Origin: Blepharisma stoltei
Taxonomy: Eukaryota > Ciliophora > Heterotrichea > Heterotrichida > Blepharismidae
Direction: 5' to 3'
Assembly (NCBI GenBank): GCA_914767885.1
Contig: CAJZBQ010000038.1
Coordinates: forward strand, 620,001-684,000
Length of the DNA: 64,000 nt
Under the pieces are notes generated by a model. The model had not been told where the DNA came from. It ran no database searches and saw only the letters and a program-made list of their open reading frames with translations. The position numbers and the translations under genes are program-made. Positions 1 through 10,132 of the stretch are shown here, one piece after another. Position 1 is the first letter of the stretch, and each line of letters starts with the position of its first letter.

Positions 1-228
1 ATACAAAAACATGAATCAGAATATTTTAGTGTAAAAAGTATCGATTTCGGCCAAATGAGGTTTTTCAATATAATGAATGTCAATAGACTGGACTCGTATG
101 ATAGTATATGCAAAGAAAAAATAATTCAACAAAAGTATGACCCAACCTATTGCATTTGTGATGAGGATGATTTTAAGAGAAAATATTTAAATACCACAGA
201 CGGGAGCAATAATCCAGGAAACTCATAA
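1..228 (+). CDS. DUF229 family protein, C-terminal end only (copy 0)
   Basis: The frame is open from the first base to a TAA at 226-228 and gives 75 residues. They match the C-terminus of the complete copies downstream: FGQMRFFNIMNVNRLDSYDS, then YDPTYCICDEDDF. The gene therefore begins left of the window. The tail after the Cys-containing TYCICD motif is Asn/Gly-rich and variable, as in the other copies. It is the first member of the tandem array that continues to 18104. Nothing can be said about the catalytic part. Confidence 0.85.
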   Translation: MQKHESEYFSVKSIDFGQMRFFNIMNVNRLDSYDSICKEKIIQQKYDPTYCICDEDDFKRKYLNTTDGSNNPGNS

Positions 229-2044
229 GTATAATACTTTATAAATTTAAATGTTTATAGAGAATTAGTATTGAAATTAATTAAAAGTTTATTAGATAAA
301 GTGATAATAAAATAGTATAAAATTATTCAGGTGGGTTATAAATGAGCTGATTAACTTGAAATGAATTTAAATAGTAAATAGTGATTTTTCTCTGATGTTA
401 TAAAATCTAAGAATATAATTGAAATAGTAATCAAATTACAAAGGCCGCAATAAAGGGAGAAATGAATAGAAGATGTACTTATTGTAAACAGTTAAAAAAA
501 ATACAGCAAAATCTATTATAAATGTTCTCATTGCAGCGAGCCGCTGTTTCTTTAATCATAAATGTGGTAGATAAATATGTATTATCTTATAATTGATAAT
601 AGTAACTTTTGGGCAGTTTCTAATCGGCAAGGGAAAGATCAGGAACAGAGATAAAAATAGATTTCTGGGCAATTTTTGGGTGCAATTGTCTTCGATGAGT
701 TAAATTTTAAAAAAGAAAAATTTATAAAAAAATAGCCCTCCCTCCGTAATCGAACAAAATTTTTTTGTTCGCTCACGGACGGAGGGGGGAGTGAGTAAAA
801 TAACTTCTGTGTGAATCAAAATTGATCTTCTCAGGTAATTTATTCTGCAGACAAATCTATAATTAACAAAATTTTTCTTTTTCAGCTGGCATCCGCATAT
901 GAGTCATTTTTATCTTATATTAGAAAAGTTGAGCAATATGGAAATTATTGATTTCCTAATATTCTTTATATAAAAAAACACTGGTATAATATAAATCCTT
1001 CAAAATTATCAAATTTTGTGTTTTCATATTTTTATATGTATACATTAAAGGTTAAATCTTACTGGATTAAGGAAAAAAATGTTTGGAAAATAAGCAAAAA
1101 TTAAAATGTTTCAAAAGATCAAAATTTTAAATCTTTCTTATTTATTGATTCTTCTTTAAAAGTACTTTTATTGAAATGGCGGATCAGAAAGAGACTGAAC
1201 AGCTGGACCGAACCGCTCTGAGGGCAACAATCATGCCTTTAGGGATTGGGGAATCTGGACTGGCCTTTTCCTGATCAGTCCCCTAGGAATTTTTCCCAAG
1301 CATCCATGAATCTCAATTCATGGATTTGCTGGCGAAAATTTACCTTTCCAAGTTTTCACCCAATGCCTAATCATTCTCAAGTGATTTATAGGTTTCTCCT
1401 TTATTTTTATATTTTATGCAGACATTTATGCTTTGTTTCTCTGTTTCTTTAATCCCACATAAATCGCACAATCATTTTATTTTGATTTTTCTTTGAGAGT
1501 CTCAGAGCTGTTATCGTTTGTGCAGGTCCTACTTCATATCTTCACTCTGCCTTAATTCTCACTTCATTTACCAAATTTTTATTTAGATTTCAAAGCAGCA
1601 GTTGCCATTTAGAGTTTACTTTAATTTCTCTTAAGAATTTGTATGTTTTTAGTGTAATCTTTTTACCAATTTCTTTTTCATTTATTTTTTGACAGTATAT
1701 TTTAACTTTTAATTTGCCATTCTTCTTTCATTCTTTGTTAATTCACTTTACTTCAGTGTCAGAGCATATGGCAAATTTAATTCATATATGCTCAATAAAT
1801 TTGCATATAAATTGTGAGTTGGTGTTATTCAATTTTTAAATTTTTAAGAAAATGTAATGAGATCTCAGAATATGAGTTCATTTCATATATCTTTTGTAGA
1901 AATATCAATGATTTTTGATCAACATACTGTTCGACTGTAGGAATAGTTAAATTAAGCAATATAGGCTCTTTTGGTGTTTTGCTATATACGTGACAGCATT
2001 CTCTATAATCTATTAAACATTCTTTGGGTAGAAATAATTGCAGT
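229..2044. other. Intergenic region, partly duplicated
   Basis: No gene is supported. Two parts (about 229-350 and 780-1060) are recognisably the same sequence as the DNA downstream of copy 1 (6185-6300 and 6640-6950), so the array duplicated with its 3' flank. A hairpin at 733-797 is a terminal piece of MITE family A. From about 1172 a GC-richer stretch begins with TTGAAATGGCGGATC, like the 5' ends of the retroposons elsewhere in this window; it runs to about 1370 with no clear 3' end. Confidence 0.5.
733..797. repeat. MITE family A terminal hairpin without a body
   Basis: A near-palindrome made of one CCCTCCCTCCGTAATCGAAC arm and its inverse (GTTCGCTCACGGACGG), with TA at both ends. It matches the left-end hairpin of the full elements, but the roughly 300 bp body is missing. 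Its right flank (TAACTTCTG...) is the same as that of the full-length copy at 6331-6656. Confidence 0.75.
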
Positions 2045-2405
2045 TTTTCTGCCAAAAGCTAGTTTAAATAAAAATGCATATATAGGGAACTAAAAGATGG
2101 GGATATAGATTATTATAAAATAAAATTTACAGCTCAAGAAAAAGAATCACCATTATTTGAAGTTATTGTAAGACTTTCAAAAGATCGAATTAAGAAAAAA
2201 GAGCCTGAATAAAAGAGATCGATTTCGGCAAAATGAGGTTTTCAATATAATGAATGTAAGTAGAATGGATTCGTGTGATAGCATCTGTAAAGAAAAAATA
2301 ATAAAAAATAGTTTTGATCCGACTTATTGCATTTATGATGAAAATGATTTTATTAGTAAATCGTCAAATAACATAGGTGATAATATGATAATTTACAGAG
2401 ATTAA
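2045..2405 (+). pseudogene. DUF229 C-terminal fragment, decayed
   Basis: The plus strand shows the C-terminal third of the DUF229 family: CQKL, then DGDIDYYKIKFTAQEKES, FEVIVRLS, and after a frameshift an altered FDPTYCIYD. Stops and frameshifts are present around 2060 and 2208-2230, and one conserved Cys codon is changed. No N-terminal part precedes it. It is a remnant of an extra array member, or the 3' end of a copy whose front was lost. Confidence 0.75.
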
Positions 2406-3694
2406 TGTTAAAATAATTAACAAAATGACTATAAAGAATCATAATTTTTAGTTGGTTTTATTATTTAGTTGATTTTATCGAAATGGCATTTAAATAAGAA
2501 TCGTCACCATCTTTAGAATTCTCTTTGATTTATTTTATTATATAAGCAGAATAGCCTATGTTGGACCAAAATTTTGCCTAATCATAGCAAGTTTTGGCAT
2601 AAATTTAAGATTGATGTCACATTTTGATTTTATTAGCTTGAATTAATAACAGGTATTCCAATTATGATAGAGTTTCTGTCAATAATAATAATAGTTAAAA
2701 AGTTATCCTAGCATACAAAATATATTGCACTATGAAATAAATGATTAAAAGGCTAAATTCCACTGATTTTATATAAATAAAGTTTTGGAAAGCTATTAAA
2801 ATTATTAAAATAGGCTGGTTAATTTAAATATGTGAGCAGATCTTCAGCAATATATTTACTCTAAATAAACTTAAAAATCTATAAAAGTCTAAATAACTGA
2901 TTCTTTTTTGCAATTTTTATCATTACAATTCTTATAGGATCTAGATAGCCTCATAAAAACATCAGTACTCTTCCTGAGCCTGCTGGTGACATTTTAATTT
3001 ATCCTTCTTAGAACTCGACACTAGAAATTCAATTGATTCTCCACAAGATATTTAACTTGAGATTAACTGACTACCTGGAAAAATCACTTAAACGTGCTAG
3101 AAGATAATAAATATAAAAATTAGCATTATTTTTATATAAAAGATTATGGATTTTCGTTTAAGAAAAGTATCCACCACTTTCAATAATTTACTGATTCTTA
3201 TGAAAAGAAATATAATTTAAACATCATTATAGCTATAAAAATCACATTGCTTTAAAAATACCAATACTACCTTATTAAATACCGTTGAATGCCCACAAAA
3301 TCTTAAATAGCTATTGCTTGTGAAAGATGGTGATGTAATAAAGAAATGTGGGGAAATAAGAAGCATGGAGTTTTCAATCATTTCTAGCCCGTTATTACAT
3401 GGAATCACATTTGTGATTCTTTTCTGAATGTTAAGAATAATTCCTATGTCGTATTTTCAATAATTTGTGCAAACAAATAGAATCATGTATTTTAGGCTTG
3501 AGATCTCAATTTTATCCTTACTATTTTATATAGATTAGATCTTTAGCAAGTTTGGCTGATTCTTTAAGTGTTTTATTGTGGCAGGCCCAGTAAACAAAAA
3601 AGAGTTTCATTTATTATTTCTCAAAGAATTGATTAGCTAATTTGGATATTTTCTTAAAATTAAGCATTTGTTGAAAAAATTTCATTATTATATA
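2406..3694. other. Intergenic region, nothing recognised
   Basis: About 1.3 kb of AT-rich sequence upstream of copy 1 with no frame or repeat that I can support. The last part presumably holds the promoter of copy 1. Confidence 0.4.
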
Positions 3695-6184
3695 ATGAAT
3701 AAGTTCTTAGAAACAGGGACTATTTTATTTCTTCTCCTTTGGATAGTTTTTGTTTATGTGCTTTATATGCTTCCAGAAGATAATGCATCTGAAGCAAAAG
3801 CATTTCCAAACTCTGATACCGATATTTCAATTGAATATGAACTTGAAATCGCAAGAGGAAGACAAATAAGCCTCTTAGATGATGAAAGCTCCATAAATCC
3901 TCTTAATTTAACCTGTAAACCTGAGTCTTTCGGGTACACATTGGAGGAAGCTCTTTTTTTATTTCCAAACGTTACATATCCAAGGTGTGAAGAGCAATAT
4001 ATATCAAGCCCAGAAGCGTTTTATATTAATCGTACTGATAATACTCTACATATGAATTGCACAGGAAAGGTCGCTTTAGGATTTTTGGAGGCAAATGAAG
4101 AGTTCGGGAAATATTGGTATTATGATAGACTAAAAGATTATAATGGAGAGCCATTAGCCCTTGAGACAGAGGAATATGCATTTGGAACATGCGATATCTC
4201 AAAATGGTCAAACTTTGAGCATGTCGCCTATAAGTTGAGGCCAAATAAGGAGTCTTTACAAAGGGCTAAAAATTCATTGCGTGGTAAACCTATAAATATT
4301 GTTATGTTAGTAATTGATTCTCTATCACGGAGAATGTTCTTTAGAAAGCTTCCAAAATCTGTGGAGTATTTAAATTCAATTGCAAAAAATGTATCCATTT
4401 TCGATTTTAAATTGCACCATGTTATAGGACAAAATTCTCAATATAGCTTCATGCCCACATTTTATGGAGATATACCAATTGTAGTATCTGAATATATGCA
4501 GGGAGATTTATATTATGACGTCTCCATATGGAAATATTTGCATGAGAGAGGTTTTGTAACAATGATGGGAATGGACAATTGTGATAACAATTTACCACAA
4601 TTTATAGGAAGAAAACCTAAAGTCGACCACAAAATGGGCTCAATATGATGCGCAGCCAGCGCTCAATATGGGTATAGTGAAACCTCAAAGAGAGAAAGAT
4701 GTATTGGGAATAAAAATGCCCATGCATGAATGATGGACTATATTTTAGACTTTTCAGAAACCTATAAAAACGTATCGAGATACACTTATATGCATATAGA
4801 TACAGCTCATGAGGAAACAGGAACTGTAGTCTCTACAATAGATTTGGATTTAAAAAAGTTCCTTGAGGAATTTTTTAGCAGAGATGAAGATTCTATACTG
4901 TTTTTGATGGGAGACCATGGGATGAGATATGGGGAATGATTTAAATCAAAAGATGGCTCACATGAACACAAATTGCCGCTGTTATTAATAATGGCGAAGG
5001 ACAGAGTCTTAGAAAAGATTCCAAATAGCTCAAAAATTTTATTACAAAATACAAACAGATTATTAAGTAAATTTGACTTTCATACAATTCTACAACATCT
5101 TGGAAACTATCCTGATCTAGAATCTCACAGAGAAGAAATTAGAACAAAAACTTCAAAAAGGCTAACAACTTACAATTGGTTCACAGATTATGTACCGGAT
5201 AATAGAACTTGTGAAGATGCTGGGATCCCTATATTTTGGTGTGGTTGCAAATCTTTTATAGCTCATGCCCTTATATAGATTATTTTATCGAGACATGCAA
5301 TGGACGGTTGAAAGATCAAGACAGACTCTATCAAAGGGATGAGCTGGATCTCTATCTCTATCCCAGGAAGTGCTAAAAATTTGAATGTAAAAAAATTATT
5401 AACAAGTGTGAAAAAAGCAAACTGCCTATTTTAAAATGGCTTTATTATTAAATTAATTTTAAATTTAAAATATCCATTTATATTGTGATAGAATAATATA
5501 GGGCCTTCCTATAGATGGCGCGCAATGCGCCATCCATAGGAAGGGCCGTATATCTTACTTACCATTTTCAAAGTAAATTAGGTCATTTTTTGGCATGCCA
5601 CTTTGGCATAGAGATCCAGCTCGTCCTTTAAGAGAGTCTGTTTTGGTCTCGTTCAACTATCCACTACATTTTCTTTGATAAGAAATCTATATAGGGGTAT
5701 AGTCTATATAGAAATCACAGAAGATAAAAATTCAGAAATTTTCCAAAACTTAACAAAAAGTGTTATAGAAGTCTTCAACACAGAAAATCATATCTATTAT
5801 AGATGGAAGAAAACAATCTGTGTAAAATTGCATTTAAATGAAACTAAATATATAGGGAAACTAGAAGATGAAGATCTTGATTATTATAAAATAAAATTCA
5901 CAATTAAAGAAAAAGAATCAGCAATGTTTGAAGTTATTGTAAGGCTCTCAAGAGATCCTATAGAAAAACATGAATCAGAATATTTCAGCGTACATAAAAT
6001 TGATTTCGGTGAAATGAAGTTTTTCAATATAATGAATGTCAATAGACTGGACTCATATGATAGTATATGCAAAGAAAAAATAATTAAAAGAAAATTTGAC
6101 CCGACTTATTGCATTTGTGATGAGAATGATTTTAAGAGAAAATCGTTAAATACCACAAATGGGAATAATTCAGGAAAACAATAA
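3695..6184 (+). CDS. DUF229 family membrane protein (copy 1), one IES
   Basis: Coding segments 3695-5260 and 5711-6184 join to 679 residues. I chose the ATG at 3695 because copies 2-4 start at the same MN-(K/R) residue. An N-terminal signal anchor (FLFLLLWIVFVYVLY) precedes a Cys-rich lumenal part (CKPESFGY, YPRCEE, MNCTG). The phosphatase-fold core follows: VMLVIDSLSRRMFF, where the Asp and Ser sit like the metal ligand and nucleophile of the alkaline-phosphatase superfamily, and GDHGMRYG. The end has the family signature RTCEDAGIP-FWCGC. UGA at 4646, 4727 and 4937 must be Trp. The family (Pfam DUF229) has no established substrate; a secreted or membrane hydrolase is inference. Confidence 0.88.
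5261..5710. mobile_element. IES inside copy 1: foldback element with ~70-bp inverted ends
   Basis: Lies between TA at 5259-5260 and TA at 5709-5710. Removal joins Phe-Ile to Glu-Ile-Thr exactly as in the uninterrupted copy 2. Imperfect inverted arms (about 5285-5355 and 5610-5680, sharing GAGCTGGATCTCTAT) enclose a second, inner palindrome at about 5502-5548 (CCTATAGATGGCGCGCAATG...). No coding capacity. Confidence 0.85.
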
Positions 6185-7661
6185 GTATAATAATTTAGAA
6201 ATTTTATATGATTATAGAGAATTAGCGTTGCAATTAATTAAAAGTTTATTAGATAAAGTGATAATAAAATAGTATAAAATTATTCAAGAATAAGCTGATT
6301 AACTAGAGGGTTTTTCTGAGGATTATAATCTAACTCCCCCCCCTCCGTGAGTGAACAAAAAAATTTTGTTCACTCACGGAGGGGGTTAATTTTTTTTTTT
6401 TAAAAAATTTCTATATAAATTTTATAGAAAATTTTTTTTTTTCGAAATTTAAAAAAATCCTAATTTGCAAAAATTGGGAAGCAAATATTAATTTAATTTA
6501 TAAAATTTATGTTTGAAAACGCAATTTGTTTAAAATTAAACAGAATTAGCTCTAGATTTCATTATACTAATTATCACTTATATATCAAATTTTTTTTTCC
6601 ATAAAAAATTTTTTCTATTAAAAAAATTTTTGTTCACTCACGGAGGGGGGGGAGTAAGCAAAATAACTTCTGCGTGAATCAAAATGGATCTTCTCAGGGC
6701 AATTCATTCAGTAGATAAATATATAATTAGTAAAAATTTTCTTTTTCAATTAGTATTAATTGCAGATATCCGCATATGATTCATTTTTATTAAATTATGC
6801 TACTATTAGAAAAGTTAAATGTAATATGGAAAGAATTAATTTTCTAATATTCTTTATATAGAAAAATACTGGTATAATATAAAACCCTATAAATTATCAA
6901 ATTTTGTGTTTTCATATTTTTAAATGCAGACATTAGAAGGTTAAATCTTAGAGCTTGAGTTTGGTTTAATAAAATCTGTCCAAAAGATGAATTTGTGCTC
7001 ATAAAAATTAAACAGTTTAGATTTCTATTCTCTTTTATAAAATAATGATATCACAAATAATTAATCTATTAATGAGCATTTCCTATAATCTATAAATTTA
7101 TATTTCAAAATAAGCTAATTTCATCTAAATGATTTTTGCATAAAAATTATTAATTCACAGCTTGCCAGTCATTATTATGAAATACAAAATTTCGGTAATA
7201 ATTCTGATGATAGCTTCTAGATAACTCTTTTATAAAGCTCAATAGCATCTAAAAAGCTCCTATTTTAACTAAAAAGTTGTTTTATAATAAAAAATATGGT
7301 CAAATAGTAATAAATAGGCTTTTTAATTCAGTCTAAACATTCTAGACCCTATTAGAAGCTGCAATGCTCAGAATAAAAAAGTTAGTAGAAATCTGAGGAG
7401 AGCAGAAACGGTACCTATAAGATTCGAAAAAACCAAGAAAAATTAGAAAATCATCCAGCATTTTGCCTTTAATCACTTTTCTAGAGATATGATATTCAGC
7501 GAACTATAACTATACTTTAAATATTTTTCTATTTGCTGCTAGTCTCACATATAAAGATCAAAATAATCGATAATTATTAGTTATTTCTTTGGGTATTTTG
7601 CAATATTAATTTCTTTGCTCCATCTGTTACAAATTTTCTCATAAAATGCCATTATTGAATA
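6185..7661. other. Intergenic region between copies 1 and 2
   Basis: Besides the MITE at 6331-6656, the stretches 6185-6300 and 6657-6950 repeat the 3' flank of copy 0. The remaining 700 bp is AT-rich without recognisable content. Confidence 0.5.
6331..6656 (+). mobile_element. MITE family A, intergenic copy
   Basis: Starts TAACTCCCCC-CCCTCCGTGAG, has the left-end hairpin (GAACAAAA/TTTTGTTC), the AT-rich body with GGGAAGCAAATATTAATTTA, and ends in a GTTCACTCACGGAGG arm before AGTAAG. It is shorter than the exonic copies because the second right-hand arm is lacking. It lies in the DNA shared with 229-1065. Confidence 0.85.
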
Positions 7662-9740
7662 ATGAATAGATTCTTAGAAATTGGGATTTTCTTATTTCTT
7701 CTCCTTTGGATTACGTTCGTTTGTGTGTTCTATATTCTCCCAGACAGCAGTAGCATATCAAAAGTAAAAGTATCCCCAGATTCTGATATCGATATTTCAG
7801 TTGATTTGCCAACAGAAAATCGACCTCGAAGGACTGAAATCTTAAAGGAAACTTTCATAAATCTCTTAGATGATGAAAATTCCATCAATCCTATTAATTT
7901 AACTTGTAAGCCTGAGTCTTTCGGATACACTATGGAGGAAGCTCTTCTTTTATTCCCAAATGTTACATATCCAAGATGCGAAGAAAAGTATAAATCAAGC
8001 CCAGAAATGTTTTATATAGACCGCACTACTAATACTTTACATATGAATTGCACAGGAAGAGTAGCTTTAGGAGCTTTGGAGAATAATGAAGAATTTGGAA
8101 AGTATAGATATTATAATAGACTCAAAGATTATAATGGGGAGCCATTAGTGCTTGAGTCAGAGGAGTATGCATTTGGGACTTGTGATCGATACAAAACATC
8201 AGGTTTTGAACATGTTGCCTATAAGTTGAAGCTTAATGAAGGGTCCTTGCAAAGAGCAAAAAATTCATTGCATGGAAAACCTATAAATATCGTTATGTTG
8301 GTAATAGATTCTCTATCACGGAGAATGTTCTTTAGAAAGCTCCCAAAATCAGTTGAGTATTTAAATTCCATAGCAAAAAATGTATCTATTTTCGATTTTA
8401 AACTCCACCATGTGATAGGCCAAAATTCTCAATACAGCTTTATGCCCACATTTTATGGAGATATAGCAATTGTGATATCTAGTCACATGTCTTATGGGGA
8501 TTTATATTATGATATTTCTATATGGAAATATTTGCATGAGAGAGGCTTTGTTACAATGATGGGAATGGATAATTGCGATGATAATTTACCACAATTTATA
8601 GGAAGAAAACCTAGAGTTGACCACAAAATGGGTTCGTTATGGTGTGCAGCTAGCTCTCAATATGGGTATAGTGAAACTTTAAAGAAAGAACGATGCATTG
8701 GGAATAAAAATGCCCATGCGTGAATGATGGACTATATTCTAGACTTTTCAGAAACCTATAAAAATGTATCAAGATACACTTATATGCATATAGATACAGC
8801 ACATGAAGCAACAGGAACTGTAGTCTCTACAATAGATTTAGATTTAAAAGATTTCCTTGAGGAATTTTTTAACAGAGATGAAGATTCTATACTATTTCTG
8901 ATGGGAGACCACGGGATGAGATATGGGGAATGATTTAAGACAATAGATGGCTCCCATGAACACAAATTGCCACTTTTATTAATATTAACGAAAGACAGAG
9001 TATTAGAAAAGATTTCAAATAGCTCAAAATTTTTGTTACAAAATACAAACAGGCTATTAAGTAAATTTGATTTTCATACAGTTCTGCAGCATCTTGGAAA
9101 CTATCCTGATCTAGAATCTCATAAAGACGAAATAAGAAAAAAAACTTCAAGTAAATTAACAACTTACAATTGGTTCACAGATTATATCCCAGAGAACAGA
9201 ACTTGTGAAGATGCTGGGATACCTGTTTATTGGTGTGGCTGTCAGCCCTTCATCGAAATTACTGAAAACCAAAACTCAGAAGAATTTACTTATTTAACGA
9301 ATAATATTATAGAAGTTTTCAACACAGAAAATAACATTTACGACCATTCAAAGAAAACAATCTGCCAGAAGCTTCATTTAAATAATAATACATACATAGG
9401 AAAACTAGTAGATGGCGACTTAGACTACTATAAAATTAAATTTACAGTCCAAGAAAAAGAATCAGCACTGTTAGAAGTCATTGTCAGGCTCTCTAGATGG
9501 AGAATAGAAAAAGAGGAATCAGAATATTTTGAGGTGAAAAATATTGGTTTTAGAGGAATGAGGTATTACAATATAATGAACATTAATAGGCTGGACTCGT
9601 ATGAAAGTGTTTGTAAAAACGAAATTATCAAAAATAAGTTTGATCCTACTTATTGCATTTGTGACGAGGATGATTTTAATAGAAAATCAAATAGCACAGA
9701 TAATGACAATAACCCAGGAGCACTAAACCATAATAACTAA
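7662..9740 (+). CDS. DUF229 family membrane protein (copy 2), uninterrupted
   Basis: The only array member with no insert: 692 residues in one frame when UGA at 8721 and 8931 is read as Trp. It serves as the template for placing IESs in the others. Order: signal anchor (ILFLFLLLWITFVCVFY-type), lumenal Cys cluster (CKPESFGYTMEEA, YPRCEE, MNCTG), core VMLVIDSLSRRMFF, YMHIDTAHE, GDHGMRYG, then RTCEDAGIPVYWCGC and a C-terminal beta-rich region ending CICDEDDF plus an Asn-rich tail. At 8639-8641 it has TGG where copies 1 and 3 have TGA. Role as for copy 1. Confidence 0.92.
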
Positions 9741-10132
9741 AATAAGTATCTATTCTCTATAATTCAAGGATAAGATAATTATAACTAGATTAAAAAAGCT
9801 TTTAAAAATGGAGAGCAAGCGACTAAGAGACACAAGAAACTTAGAGGGAAGAGACTGCGTATATAAGATTAGATAAAATCAAGGAAAATTTAGCATTTTT
9901 GGGTTTCAATTATTCCTATCTATTTTCTAATTGGGCATGGCATTTAGGAGCTATAAATTGATTTGGATTGTGCTTTAAATATAATTGTTTACTACAAGTC
10001 TAGTATAGAAAATACACAAAATAATCAATTTTTTTATAAATTTCAGGATTAATACTTTATTTAGATATTTGCAAATATAACTTCTTTGATAATTTTGCTA
10101 CAAATATTCTTGAAAAATGTCATAATTGAATA
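9741..10132. other. Intergenic region between copies 2 and 3
   Basis: 392 bp of AT-rich DNA. No gene or repeat seen; presumably 3' and 5' untranslated and promoter sequence. Confidence 0.4.

Noticed and set aside
1246-1452. 68-codon frame in the intergenic region
   Set aside because: No conserved features and it starts in a retroposon-like stretch.
1825-2055. Minus-strand frame of 76 codons
   Set aside because: It overlaps, in antisense, the decayed DUF229 fragment (CQKL region) and has no recognisable features.
3695-6184. Splitting the DUF229 copies into several small genes at TGA codons
   Set aside because: The pieces abut exactly at TGA, and paralogues have TGG there.
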